From positions 29,957,872 through 30,021,871 of the forward strand of contig JACDQD010000004.1 of the NCBI GenBank assembly GCA_019843655.1: a stretch of DNA of 64,000 nt, in the 5' to 3' direction. A program made the position numbers and the translations under genes. The DNA comes from Lethocerus indicus. Taxonomy: Eukaryota; Arthropoda; Insecta; Hemiptera; Belostomatidae. The notes under the pieces are model-generated. The model was given only the letters and a program-made list of their open reading frames with translations. It did no database searches and was not told the DNA's origin. The first letter of the stretch is position 1. Each line of letters opens with the position of its first letter. Positions 33,987 through 47,900 of the stretch are shown here, piece after piece.

Positions 33987-36900
33987 TGTAGTTCATAAAT
34001 TCATCAGTTTAACGTTATCTGAAGTGCTGAAAGTAACAATATATTTAAATTCTATTCAAAAGAAGCATATACGGGGAAGAAATGACAGGGTAGAAATTCC
34101 AGCGCGGACAGAAACCACCACATTTAAAGAACAAAACCTTCGCTGAGTTTTTCCAATTAATATCCGAATGATATCCCGCTGAAAATCCATTATGGCGAAT
34201 GGAACGCAATTAAAGTCGAGGCGGTGAATTGGCCACAATCAGCGGCCCATTAGAAGCGGGCCGTATCTACTACATTGTCCATTGTGGCCGGGACAGCCAA
34301 CGACGTGCGACCCCACGTGCCACAATTTTCACGTTATACAGACAGTCCCCGGGGCACTTATCTCTATTCGATTGTATTCTAATTTTATTATTGATCGCGT
34401 GTTTCGGTGCTAAAGTAAATTCCTGTTTAGAGTTGAATAAATAACGCCAACGCGGCTCGAAGCGAGCAGCAGATACGGTACCCGGGGGGGGCGATCTAGT
34501 AATAAAATGTTTCAGCGGTAATTGCAGTCAGATATTCAGGATACGACAATGGATGATCGAGGCAGCTCGCTTGACTTTTATCGTAATATATCTAATATGA
34601 AAGCGGTAAACACTATTCAATTCTTTGTCTGCTAGATTCGGAAGCACGATTTAAAAAGGAATGCGAACAAACGTCTATTCAATTTCATAACATCTGTTCT
34701 CATTTTTTATGACGCCAACAGATAAAACCGTAAATATATTAAATCAACGGAATCGCGGATAAGAATCGTAGTTTTCGATTTTTAGTTCTCGCTGGTACAT
34801 TAAGCGCGTGAATCATTCTATTCAAACCATTACATTTTATTTCCGTACTAAATTAAAAATTCAGTATAGACTAGGCCCAACTGCGTAATTCGACCGAGTC
34901 ACTTTACGCCCTTTAGTATTCAGATGATTTTTAAAAATTCTTTAACCTGTTCAGGTCACTGTTTCATTATAGATATTAAAATGCGGCTTTCTCTAAACAA
35001 GAAAAGTAGAAATATGATCCTAGATGAAAGTGTGTGAGAATCTATAGAACGTGTTTTCATTCATAGATGTCAGATTTCCCACGTTGTTCTTCACCTTGTA
35101 TCCTGCTTGAAATAATTACACCAGTATTAATTGGAACATTATACATATCGTTTTGTGGGTTTCGAAAAGGGGCGTACGGGGCGGGGGCCATATTGAATTG
35201 GAAAATGGTCGCGGGGGTCGGATTTAAGCCGGAGGTAGATGACTGGCCCGTTATTGTTATTGAGAGAGCCGGCTCTTAATTCGGGCCCCTCCCTATATAA
35301 TACACTATCTCCTGCCCCTCGACACTTTTCGATAGCGCCCCCACTCACACACACCCTCATTGTTGGGTGTTATGTGAGAGTGGGGGGACAGATGTTAATG
35401 CGTAATCCGTATGTTGCTCTCACCCTCCCTCTATAACATTACGCCCTTAAATCAGCTTTCCCCATTTATTGCCCGTTTATTGAATAAATATGACACAATA
35501 AAAGTATTGCGTACAGAAATGCGAGTTTGTCGTCGATAGATATATCGTTCTGTAATGCTTCGCGATTATCATTCAAATTTACAATAGAACGAAAACCGAG
35601 TGTGAGTTTTGCTCTCCATAGGTCCGTCCAGAAAGCTGCCGAAAACGAGAGGCTTTTCTTGTCAAATAGATAGATGTCTTTCTTTTAATGATGTCGTGGG
35701 TGAGATTCCCGCAGCCGGCTCTTTTCCTTACGATCGTAAATTTGAAATTGAAATGAGCGGATCCAATTAAATCCAGATCCGTCGACAGATTTGGGCGACG
35801 TACAATTCATAGCGAAATTGACAACGATGATTGAATAATGTATGGAAATCGACGAGGCAGAGACATCTGCGGAGAGTCGAACAGCAAGGCCTGCCAGTCC
35901 GTTGATTGGAAAATTCAATATACCAGTGAACGAATTTTTTTCGTCCAAAAAAAAATAGGCAGGGACAGGGGCTTTGAGGAAAAATCCCTAGGCAATAATG
36001 ATCATAAAATGATGAGGGATAAATTAGTATAGAAGTAAAGGTTAAACATTGAAAGCAAAATACCCAGAAGGGAGACCTAAGAAACTATTAGCGAGGAAAC
36101 AGTTTCTTGTCCGCCCAGTTAGTTTCAAGTTTTTGACTGAAGAGGAAGAAGAAGAAGAAAATAAACTAGGATTTTATTTAGGGTGTAAATCGTAATAAAG
36201 GAACAGTTACTTAACAAGGCGATATTTCAGGGAGCGCGGGCTTTATCTGGCTCCTTTTTGTCCCGGACCCAGCGACACGGACGTGAATTATGCCCGAACT
36301 TGCCGGGTCGGAGGCGGCACCCCGCAAAATACCGGTTTTAAAGGAGTGGAACCCGGCAATTATGGCTCTAATAAGAGAAAGCTAATATAAGGAGGTACCT
36401 TCCGCGGCGGGCTCCTCGTCGTCGTTTTTCCCCTACCGACGGCGATTAAGACGTCCGATCGTAAAAACAGTGGACGGACAGCCGGGCTTAAAAGCGGTAC
36501 GACGATCTTCACGTCACAGTTAATTGAAGCCCGGCCAAACCCCCACGCGGTGCCCACTTGTAATTTGCATTACGGCGCTGTTTAAGACCCTGCTAATAGA
36601 TTCCATGTCCCTTTCCTTTTTCTGCCCCGCGCGACCTTTGGATGACACGAAAATACACAGGTATATGGGAGCGGAGGGAAGCAGGCCAGGTATTCTCATC
36701 CACGATAGTTTTTTCTAGGCATTTCTGTGCAAATAGCACAAACAACCTGAATAATCTTCGCGTCTACAAGCGTTAAGCACTATGTTATACTATGTTATTA
36801 CCTTACACCTGTCGGTAAACCTTTTTCTATTTTAATACAGTTGAAAAAAAAGGACAAACGAAAATTCGAGTTTTTTAATTAACTCATGCCGACAGTTGAC

Positions 36901-37444
36901 TTGATTCATTACCCATCAGCACAGCGGATACGCGATCCTTCCCTCGAAGTTTGCTCGTTTCGACTGACTTTACTCATCCCGCGAAATGTGTTGTATATTA
37001 GAATTTGATTGATAGTCTAATTAATGTATATTTAAATACACTGCCCGCACGCCGGCGATTAAACCTCAGGTTTTAATTTAAGCCGAACCCTCCAACTCAC
37101 CGATAATTCCGGGAAGGCCCCTATAACGTGTTTATAAATATAGTTGAAATTACGGAGCCGCTAGTATTTCCTGTGGCGGGCAGTGTGGTCGGATGAATGA
37201 TAGGTGTCATTAGAGGGCCCCGGCCCACAGCCCGCCTCCTCCACCTCCTTCTTTATACCTATTTACTTTAATGGCCGCTACTTTTTCCCTTCAGAACTTA
37301 CAAAACTCGATCGGTTAAATGTCACACCCACGGCGGGCCCACACCCCTCTGTAAACTGACACAGAAGAGGATTAGATTGAATTACAAAAGGCGTCCAGTT
37401 TCTAATTCTCGTGTCTCTTCATCTATTCGCTGACTTGGTCTTAA

Positions 37445-37479
37445 GCTAGAGCGGTATCGGCTTGCCCCCATCTTCACTC
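37445..37479 (-). repeat. Diverged core-repeat copy
   Basis: GCTAGAGCGGTATCGGCTTG then CCCCCATCTTCACTC. The minus strand reads GAGTGAAGATGGGGGCAAGC then CGATACCGC. About 160 bp downstream is GCTGGCATGTTTCAAATCAC, loosely like the GGCATGTGTGAA block that follows the cores at 10041 and 53648. Confidence 0.5.
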
Positions 37480-40400
37480 TTGAAGATACAGAAGTCTATG
37501 CTAATAGTCGTTAGACCAGGCGATGACGCAACAGATAAGAATGATTCTTAGCGAACGTTTTCTTCCACTCAAAAGTGCTTCGAACCATCATCCCTAATGC
37601 TGCTGGCATGTTTCAAATCACACCATTCACAGCGACCTCAACAATGTTTCATTTCTGCCTCTTGTAGTTATCAAGATTTAAAAACGAATGATTTTTAATT
37701 TAAAACACGCCGAACAGCACTTTTTTAAACATATTGACACAATCTATGCGGCGTACTAGTCTTAGCTCTAATGTCCGTAAAAGGGAAAGCACGCAACGCG
37801 TGAGTGGCAATGCGATATGTTACAAAGCCAATTGAACTTTTAACCATCATTTGAGTAAATTACAGGGCAAATCAGTTCCTGATATTAATTCAAATATACG
37901 ACACGAAACTTAAATTTATCAAAAACTCTGAAGGGCAACACAGTTGATTCATTCATTCTGATATATCATACGAAATAATATAAAAACAATTACGAGTATG
38001 TCAAGTTAATCTGATTGTACTTCGAAACCAGTAATTTCCTAGTACTTTCAAGCAATAGTTTTTCACTTACATGACGTCAAACGTTAGGAAAAAAACGGTG
38101 CCCACCTTGACCAAGATATAAGAAATAATGTTATAATCAATTTCACAATAAAGGGATATTATATTTCCATCATATAATAAAAAGTGATTGAAACTTGTCA
38201 GTCCTAAGTGGCCCATGCCTTTTATATTGTCACGCTTCAAAATCGAACACTAATCGAAAGAATAAAAGTGGTTCACTTTCCGCCCATATCTCGGATATCT
38301 GAGCGTGACTTTATTGGAATGGAAAACAAGGACCGATTAAGGCTCCCTATCGACACTCCTTTCATTTCTAATTAGTACAGCGGTATAATCTCACAGCTCA
38401 GTTCCCCGCTATATGTTCTACCTTGTATTTTTAACGGTTATTAATATTAAGTTGCATTAACTATTTCTCCTCTGAATTACATTCCTTGTAGGCGTCTAAT
38501 GTAAAACGAATTTCCCTTATATTTTACATTACAGAAGTTGAATGTCATTTAGATTATTTTGTTATTGTCCTGTCTGTGTGTCGTTAACATTCTTGTTTGC
38601 CATTTCATACATCTGATTGTGTTAAAGTGTTTTTTTTTAATATCCACCGAATAGAATCTATTATAGAACTACAGACTTCTGGTTTACTTAGAATTTATAT
38701 GAAGTGGATTGCCTGGTGACCTTATTACAAATGTGTGCCTTATACTTCACATTCACCCCAGTTTTGTCGAAGATCTAGAGCAATTAATAATACGAATTAT
38801 TAAGATAATAGAGTAGTTGCCACCCGACCAAAAATATGAATGTAATATAACTTTACTCAATGAAGAATACTAATGCAGACCCTGAAAAGAGACCCCTCCT
38901 CTCCACCGGGGACGGTATCTAGTGGCCCGTTCCTCGGCTAGTAAAAAACGCCAATAAATTCGTATCCCTTGACACTTCCAATTGTGCTAAATAGACGGGG
39001 GACGATGGCTCCTTCCATTAAAGAATTAATCACACTCGGAGACCCCAATGGTGGTGCTCGGTGGCAGTGTGGGGGAAAAAATCTGCCGTTCCGCCGCCTC
39101 GATTATCGGCAATTATAATCCGAAATCCGGGAGGCAGTTGGTCTGTCTCGGTCGAGCGGTCCCCGGAGCCAGCCGAGCGGAGCCGGCCCCCATTGTGCAG
39201 CCGAGGACTTAAATACGTCCATCTCCCTCCCCGACCTCCAATATGCCCGCCGTACCCGTCCCTCCATTCAATACCCGGGGCACCGAGGAGCCGTTATTTA
39301 TAATGGACCGTCATTTGTGAATCTGTTGTCGGTGCCGCTGTCATATTAGTGGACGGTTATTCATCGGGTGGAGTTCTGGTCCACAAATCACGAGTTAATA
39401 TCCTTTCAGCGGGGACGGCCTCCAAATAGCGTAGCCCGTCGAGCAGCGGCGTTCTTTTGTCGCGTCTTCGGCGGGCCCTCAGTGGTCCTCCGAAATGCGG
39501 TGGATTCGATGGCCCTATAAATCCCCTCCAGGTCTCTAGGTAGCGGGAACGCCGATCCTTTTATTGTTGTTAATAGCCCATACTACATTTGGCACCGATA
39601 ACGGGAGCCGTGCGGTTTGCTCGAACGGCGCATAAACCCATAGTACACGTTTCGCTCCTAATGCGACCGAGTCTATTAAATGTATATTCGACGAGGGAAG
39701 AAAATTTGTATGGCAGACTAGGGAAAAGCTATTTCTCAATTCTGAAAGGGACGCGTTATGAACGTTTGACCGAACGCTCGAAACGTTGACCATCTTATAG
39801 AGTTATAGAGAAGGTTATGAATAAAATTCGTGATAAATTCCCGTAACATTAATAACTAAGTAATAAGGAAACCGCACCGATTATTTCATTATGACGAATA
39901 TTATTCTAATATACTGTCGAAGAGTTGTCGCACTAATTATTGTTATTAAAACACGAATAAATTTAATCTAGAACGTAACAGGTTCTTGAATAATGTAATG
40001 AAGATAATATATTGTTACATTTGAAACAATTTTACATTTCTTAATTATTAGGTAGCGTTACGTAACATGGAGCCGGTATCTTGAGGTCCGATCGGCGTAA
40101 GGCCGGGCCTGAGTGTGCCCGCCTCCCATCTTAACAAGCTCCTCGTTAGTCTCGGGTGACCCGAAAATTGTATAATAAAACGTCGGCGATTCACTTTATT
40201 TCTATCGACTCCAAATTGAAATAAAGCGGAGTTGTCAATTAAACAAATTGTGTGAGCACTGTCGACGCGATAAACTCTAGTACTCGGGGCGGACAGGTGA
40301 CGGGCGAGAAACGAAATTAGATATTAGGAGGAGGCCTCAATTAAAGCTCGGTACGCGGTCACACCTGCACTGGAGGCGGGACTAAATTCGACCCAATTAG

Positions 40401-41425
40401 TAACACGGACAGAAACGGTGTGAGAATATTGCCCGCCCCTGAGGAGATATATTTGTTATATAGCCAGGCGGGTTTCTGCCCCCTCTCACCCATTCGGTCG
40501 ACATACCTCTATTCATATTCATCGTATATAGTACTCCATTAGTATTAAAATTTAATAATACGCGTGCCGGTTGCAGACTGACCACCAATTTGAAGTATTA
40601 CTAACCTGCCGTCTTACGTAATGTACTTTCAAATTGTACAATGTTGACTATAGTTTACCCATCGTTCTTGAGTGATCAATAGCACTTGTATTTGAGGTCA
40701 ATGCACCTGAATGTATTATATTTCTGTATTTTCATTACTGTTATAGTGGACTAGGACAAAGTTCCAGTGAGTGTGTTTTGCGTTGAAGTCTCTCAGTACC
40801 TATGTGAATATTTCAAAATCTATCGCATGCGTAATACAGTTGTGTTTGGTTTATCGAGCTTACTCATCATCTTCAGTAAGACTTCTAGGATTCCAATACC
40901 TGATCCTGGAACCGATAGATAGTCCTGTTGACAATGCCAATATCGCGGCGTGAGGTTTCATACACCCATCTTTCGATTAGATAGTGAATGCAGGTAAAGA
41001 ACTTTCGTTTTTTCTCTTACAGACGTCTCCCTATGAAGAGCCCTACGTCCAGTTAGTTGTCGACTTCATTAAACTATCGTAAAAGTACTCCTGAATTTAA
41101 CAGTAGCATTCGTAGTACTAGTGAAGTAATACTATAGTTAGACAATGGGCTCTTGTCAGGCGATGGTTTTTTGCTAAAGCACTTCCCTCTCAGGTAAACG
41201 TGTAGTTTCGCTATATTTTCCCACGTTGTTTATCCTTCTACGTACCGGCCAGGTAGGTGACGAGTACGCAATTTTCACACTTTACAATCGTTTTTTAACT
41301 GCTATTTACCTACATATTTCCTCTACATATATATTTTTACATCCATAGCTTCTCGAAAATATACAACCGTGGACCTTAAATTTTTAATCGATTATAATAA
41401 TCGTGCGAATTTCTATCGTTCGGTC

Positions 41426-41459
41426 CTAAACAGTTTCGGCCTCTCAACATCGTCAATAG
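41426..41459 (-). repeat. Diverged core-repeat copy
   Basis: CTAAACAGTTTCGGCCTCTC then AACATCGTCAATAG. The minus strand reads CTATTGACGATGTTGAGAGG then CCGAAACTG, keeping the TGACGA box and CGAAAC with changes between. Confidence 0.5.
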
Positions 41460-41828
41460 GGCAGTTACTTACGCTTGCCTTCTGCCAATAAAAAGTGCTT
41501 TTCGTGTAAAATTATCGGCCTATTTTTAGATTATATTCAGATAAGTATCCCGATAATTCCCCCGGGTGTAGTAGGCGCTATAAATTGAACATTTTCTAGG
41601 GTGGAAACCCGGTGTGCGGTAGCTAGCCGACCGGATATGTCTCCGGCATACGTTATTTGTCGGCCATTATTGGTTCCACGGCCGGTTAACGTCGTACCAA
41701 TTTGTCGGGTGTCGCGCTCAGCTCCGTCGCCGTCGGTATCTAAGCTAATTGTGTAGTTTTAGGGGGAGGGGGGCACGCGCCTAATGGCCGGTGGCGCCAC
41801 CAATTAGTCGCATCATTGTCCCAGGGCG

Positions 41829-41885
41829 GCCCTCCCTCCCTCTCCCCCTCTATCCCTCTCTCTCTCCCTCACTCACCCCCTCCGA
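41829..41885. repeat. Pyrimidine tract
   Basis: CCCTCCCTCCCTCTCCCC, CTATCCCTCTCTCTCTCCC and CACTCACCCCC in a GC-rich patch. It is simple sequence; the reverse strand is G/A-rich with several G3 runs. Confidence 0.8.
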
Positions 41886-43282
41886 GGCCGGGCCGCTACC
41901 CCCGACGAGGTCCGCCCCCTCCCCGCCGGCCGCATTCATCATTGGGCCCGTCCCACGGGAGTAGACGTTTCCAATTGCCGAGGGACCGGTTTTAATTGGT
42001 ACCGAAAAACTGTCCGCCCGGGTTTCCGTCCCGGGGCCCTAGAATTTCTGTGGAACGTTAGTTAAAACGATATTTTTCCTCCATCCTCCCTTTCCTCTCG
42101 GACCCGTAGCCCGTAATTATGCGATCCGCCCGCCGTCCTCAGTGTAGTAAAACTCTCACTCGAAACAGCACTACTTCTTTCCGAGACATAAATGTCCTCG
42201 CCTCGAATATTCTAGATACAATGGATAAACGCGTAGAGATAGCCGTTCAAGGGAGGACGGCGTTGGTAAATACGCATTCTTATGCCGATCTGGATCCGAT
42301 TAGTGAATTGACCTTCTGACGTTGAAAAAAATTTCGCTGACGACATTATCGGCCTTCGGCCAATACCGAATGCTACGGTCGGTGGCGGGCGGCCAAAACC
42401 GGTTAAACCCCGAAATGCACGCTTTAAGAACCGGTACTTTACACCTATTTAGTAGGAAACTTTCTTTCTTCGCTGAAATACCGAGTTAGAAATATCAAAT
42501 TGCATTATTATTATCGGTTGACGCGTTTATACTGTACGACAAGAGCCCCAAGTACAGCTCCTGTCTGAACGGTCCAGTTTATAAATAGAAAATGTGATTT
42601 CGACTCGTCTCATCAGTTGTGCGCCCATTATAGATTGGCGCGGGCACTGAGTTCGGAGATGGGAAGTCGGTTTAACGGCGGGTTCGACAAACCCGGCTTC
42701 GTTGTTTGGCTCATTCCGATGTTAAACACACTGAGGATGTTGTCCCGGGGAAGCCCCGACACGGCCCATCAGTTCTCTTAACCTCTGATTTGAATAACCG
42801 AATAATCTTTTCTTTTTTTTTCTTGGTCGGAGGTTTGACGACCGCACTCAGTTAAGGCTGTTTCGGATTTATAAATTTTGGTTTAGAGTATTTTATTGCC
42901 CGACTGAAAACCCGAAACCTAAATTTCGATTCAAATTCGTGGCCCACGATTCTGTATTCAATTCTAATGAACGCACACGAAATCTGTTGCGTCCAAGTTT
43001 CGATTCTCTCTTTCCGGAAAGTCGTACTGTTTGACTTGTAACAGTCAAAACGAAAAAAAAACAATGATTTTGTGATGATTTCTAACGAGTATTCGATTCA
43101 AATCAAAATTCAACGGGTTGAAAACGTTATCCTCCATCGACTAACCCGGAAGCCCATTTTCACTTCATTTAACTCCAAATCTATGTTTCAGGTGAGGTGG
43201 TGTTCTTTTTCTTGGACTGCTTCCGAATAATTTGCAGGTATAATATCGCTAATACATGCGGTGAGTTGCCCATGTATAATTC

Positions 43283-43800
43283 TTATTCTTTATTTATTAA
43301 CTCTCTAACGTTTGGCATATGTACCAAGCTAATTCCCTCAATACCGCCTGACAGTAATTTGAACTCTGAAGAGAAATCCTGGAGGCTGGCAGGACGGTCA
43401 CGTGACACGTGATCCCAATCTTCAGCCACACCACAAATACATTCCACATTCCTTATATAATGAGAATAGGTCCGGAATAAGGACCAATCGATTGAAGGGT
43501 CGGAACGCAGGTGGTGAGAAATGACCAAATGGTCACACTTTCCTTTACTTTTATTAAAACCAGAATTTAAGCATTTCACTCGGTACAATCTTAATAACGG
43601 AAAATTCTATCGCAATAGTTCTTACAAGTTCCTTTATATTTGTAGGCTATAATAATTTTAATGACTTCATTATGGACGTCAAATCCTCCGTTGTTTCCCT
43701 TACATCCAGTGTTAGCGTTTAATTGGACTCATACCAGCCTAGTTCGACTATCCGATGGAATTCGTTCCAGGATATTTCCTAAAAGGAACGCTGGAGCATT
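43283..43800 (-). pseudogene. Non-LTR retrotransposon ORF2 C-terminal relic (RNase H end and zinc-knuckle)
   Basis: On the minus strand, 43731-43678 reads (stop)VQLNANTGCKGNNGGFD. It resembles the WVPSH-x-G-x-x-GNE-x-AD motif at the end of the RNase H domain of Jockey/R1-type elements, with TGA in place of Trp. About 30 codons on and in a second frame (43588-43283) there follow ISHHLRSD, FRTYSHYIRNVECICGVAED, then WDHV and SLVHMPNVRELINKE before a stop. The order and spacing match the family's tail: a GH-like motif, then C-x-C-G...ED...H, then a short helical end. The expected last cysteine after the histidine is absent. At least one in-frame stop and one frame change show it is dead. The 5' part of ORF2 was not recognised. 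The function and family call are inferred from motifs, without a search. Confidence 0.5.
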
Positions 43801-44830
43801 CGTTAAGTGGGCTAAGGGGAGGGCAATTATCCCCTGTGGGGCCGGAAATCCAGGAGGTTCCTGTTCCGAACTGTGTATAAACAGTGAGAATAAAAAACAA
43901 TCAACAGATGTACAGGTCTCGTGCATCGCGTAATTAATTTTGTACAACTATTTCTTTTATGGTGCAGCGCTGAAGGTAAAATAAAAGAAGCAAGTGGTCG
44001 AGAAAGGTTTTTACTCCCCTAATTCCTAATTCGATCTCAACGCATGTTATCTGACATGAAAAGGAGTACTTGAAAAGTAACAGCGCTATGTTTCGTGATT
44101 TAGAATAATACTTAGACTATTAAACTATTAAAATTATGCACATTAAAATAACAACTAAATCTTTTTCTTTGTTTCCTGTAGACCACACTTAATAATAATT
44201 ATAGACACTTGATAACAATAATCATATTCACTGCTTACATTAATACTTTCTTGACATTTTTTTCGGTAGGAACCATAATAATCGACCCCGAAAACAATTG
44301 GTGCAGACGTATTTCTTAATATTTTAATCCACACATCTGCGAGGTACATGTAAATGATGACGCATTATTGTTTCATTATATACGGTAACCTAATCCCATT
44401 CGAACAGAAATCGTTCTTTTTAAATACAAATTTAAACGCAAATGTCAGTATGTAAATATGTATACATATAGCTGAAATATGCATACAGAAATATTCAGTC
44501 ACTTCGAATAAGTATATACCCCGGACGATTTTTCCTATTATTCTTTCCCGGGGATCATTTGAAAACGTGTATCTTTTTTTTTCTTTAAATAAAAAGAAAA
44601 ATTCTTCGCGTCCAAAACAGGAAAAGAAGTACAAAGTAACATTCTGATAAAGTAAACATTGGAACGGGATAAGAATCAGTAATACCCGGCGAGGGCATGT
44701 GCAGCTTTCCTATAAAACGCATCAGGACTTAATTCAATCTGATAAGCCACCTTGCCTTGCTCATACCTTAATATGGCATAGTTGCCACATGCTAACACAG
44801 CGCGCGGGTTCACCTCAGGAAATGACAGGA

Positions 44831-44832
<2 letters not shown>
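43801..44832. other. Gene-free tract upstream of the ORF2 relic
   Basis: The rest of a reverse transcriptase would be expected here on the minus strand, but I cannot follow any frame with its motifs, so the insertion is probably 5' truncated or too decayed. The remainder is AT-rich and unrecognised. Confidence 0.4.
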
Positions 44833-44917
<85 letters not shown>

Positions 44918-44922
44918 TGTTT
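44833..44922. repeat. Compound (AT)n(GT)n microsatellite
   Basis: A perfect (AT) run to 44880, then (GT)15, ATGTGTGTGTTTGT. The switch from TA to TG is clean. The open frames through it on both strands (Tyr-Ile, Val-Cys, His-Thr repeats) are artefacts. Confidence 0.97.
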
Positions 44923-47900
44923 GTATTTAAATACATTTATACAGACATATCCGTTTTTTTAACATGTGTTTCTAAAAGTCCTGTAATGGAGACAGAGGAA
45001 TGAATACAAGTCTGAAAAATAATATTTTCGGCAAATGATTAAATGTTGTTCTGGAGGTTCTTTTCTTTTAGCCTGATGGACAAATTATGGATAAAGTGAA
45101 ACTTTTATTAAGAAGTACATTTTTATATTTTATTACTCACGAGGAAAATATCAGTATAAATATCTAGTACATATTAATATAGACGGCTGTTTATATACTA
45201 TGATGCTAAATAATGCCGCTATGATTATTTGATGAAGGAAAGATTTTCCCCGAAAGTCGATCGTCCCCTTCAAAATATAGTAGAACGTAACAAGACCTGA
45301 CCATTGGTGGAAAGGCGAAAACCGTTCTATCTACCGAGTGAACGATTGTACGTCGATTAGATAAGTAAGACAAATCGTTATTGCTGTTCCTAACAAAATG
45401 GACTGAATTGTAGCTAGTGCCTCCGGTCGAACATTTCGCAAAACACGGTCCGAGCGGAGCGTCCCTAGTTTTTGGGCCATTTTCTAGGCGGCGAGGGCCA
45501 AAGGTGGGGCCCCCACATGCCCTAGGACACATGTCGTCGGCTGAGATAGCGCTGGCTCACAGATAACCATCTACACCCTCCCATTACTCTTGGCCTTTCT
45601 TCGACTCATAATTGTTTTTATGCCAGCCCACGCTGCCCACCGACAAACGTTTACCTGAATGGCCCCCGGCACGGGGCAGGACCGGGAATCGGTCTTCCGA
45701 GAAAGCAGATAGGACCCGGAGTTTTACGTCACTACTCGATTCCTGAGATAAGGTCGACAGTTAATAGTCCCACTCAGCGAACACTCAAAAGGCGGCTCTC
45801 TGCCATTCTTTTCCAACACCATAAATCAGGGAACAGATAATTCACTTTCGTTTAATTGTATCTATTTTACGGCATTTGTTCGACTCTGAATATCCAAGTC
45901 AGACTAATTAACCACGTTTAATGTTACAGCTATTAAAAATTAATTAAATTTCATATTTATAACAAAACGTGGGGTACTAATTAAATGCGTTCCTTTTACT
46001 GAAAGGCGCTAGGTACATTCTTGCAAAAATCTTCTTTACAAAAAGAAAAGTGATACCTGAGAACAACGCAGTAGAACCCTAAAGTATAACCCACTTTTAC
46101 CGAACCAAATAAGTTCGAACAGAGACAAATAAATAATCCCTATATTTAAAATACGATAAGCTGAACATCCTGCTAAGTACAGTGCCAGTACAGACAGGAT
46201 ATTTTAGGTATCAAAGTGCAATGTTATAATTTCGAGATTATTTTAAGTTTGGTTGATTTTGTCCCGAAGAGTGGCTTCGGTCTGGGTTGCGCGGCCTCCA
46301 GAAAGGCAGAAAGGCGTCGTAGAATCAAACAAATTGTCCCTGTTGGGCCGGGGCGGGGGCCCGCTTTGAAAACGGCGGTCGGATGATTGATCACGGCCAG
46401 ATTAACGAGGGGAGCCCATCGGGTTAATAGCCGTTTAAAAGCGGCTCCACCTCACACCAACACCGCCACTTCTATATTAAACTACACCCTTTAATAGCCT
46501 CCGCTACCGATCCTTCGCCATTGCCTATCTATATTTAGTCTACGCTTTATTCACCCGATCGCCAGTGGTACCGAAAGGCGCAACAGTCGCACCTTATGTG
46601 ATGCCCTAGTCGAAGACAGAACATCATATTCCGTTACTCGACCATCGCAGCCGCTGGAACGACACCTTAATCGATCTAAATAACAGTCAGAACTTATGCA
46701 ACTGTTGGGCTGAACATATTTTATTCCATTAGTTGGAGGACCGATGAGTCTCTGTTACCTGTTTTTTTTATACAGCGAAAACGTTTTAAAATTACCTCGT
46801 CGCGTGACTCGGATTTCGCACACCTACGAAATCCTGCTTGGCTAGAGAGGATAGTCTACGGGAGATTGGAGAGCGGATAAGAAAGCGGCTAGCAGTGGAT
46901 ATTGGGCTTTGCTTCGAGTTTAATAAAGTGAATTGTTTTTAATTCTTAATTAATATATATTTAGTCCTCTTGACGCTCGTAATATACGTGCGTGTCCATA
47001 TTCAGTAAGTCCTCGTGACTATTTACAATCTTAAAATAAGTTGGCCATATCGGACAATGAAATGGTATATATTAAACGGGCGTTTTATAAAGCCCGAGGG
47101 TTTTCCGATAGTTATCGCCGTGTTATCAATCATAAATCAGAATGCATAATACTGAAAGAGGTCCTCGGTGGCTCGAATAAATTTATGTTAAAAAACGATA
47201 TTGTAACAGGTCTAATTAAAACGTGCATTTCGACCGGCGCTATCGCATTGTAAAAACTGTTGGCGGTAAATAGATCCGCATACATTTCCATATTCAATTT
47301 GGCGAATAATAAAAATTCATTATTCCCCTCCCGATGTTGACAAATACGGCCATTATTAAATCAAGTTAATTGTTATGCATAAAACCCGCGATACTTCCCC
47401 CGCGATTAGAGCATGAATAAACATTTACAATTCTATTCGCCTTGAATTAATTTCGCGGAGAAAGATTGTATTTATTATTAGGTCGTAAATAGAATGAACG
47501 TATTTTTTCCTTATAGAATAATCTTGATTCCTTTGCGATGAATATGAGCTTCAGAGAAGAGGTACGACGTGAAGAAATAATACATTTTCGAATGAGTACT
47601 TATTGTTCAGCTTATTGTGAACACCTTATACGTGTCCGAGTTGACTAATTACTAATTATTGCAGTAAATTCAGAAGTCAAATATTAAAAAATTATTCTAA
47701 AGTAGAAGTTCAACTGGGAACAATGAATACAAGTTGCATTTAGAGGTTTAGAGGATATTAACAGAGTAAAAAAAATAGCAGTATAAATCCAATTCAGCTC
47801 TAATCCAATTAGAGAATTATTAGTTGAGTTCCAACATCTACGCAGATTGAATATCCAGATTTTATGTGAAAATTCGTCCATCATATCGAGAATGACAATA

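Larger units (their letters stand above)
33987..43282. other. Gene-free tract
   Basis: Over 9 kb without a recognised gene. It holds core copies at 37445-37479 and 41426-41459, a GAAGAAGAAG run (about 36143-36160), and a pyrimidine tract at 41829-41885 in a GC-rich patch. Open frames (for example 35685-35948, 39536-39793, 42119-42319) do not resemble known families. AT-rich parts at 37650-38880 are featureless to me. Confidence 0.45.

Noticed and set aside
42283..42319. SYADLDPISEL peptide, possible reverse transcriptase YADD box
   Set aside because: It lacks the second aspartate, and no flanking reverse transcriptase motifs were seen.
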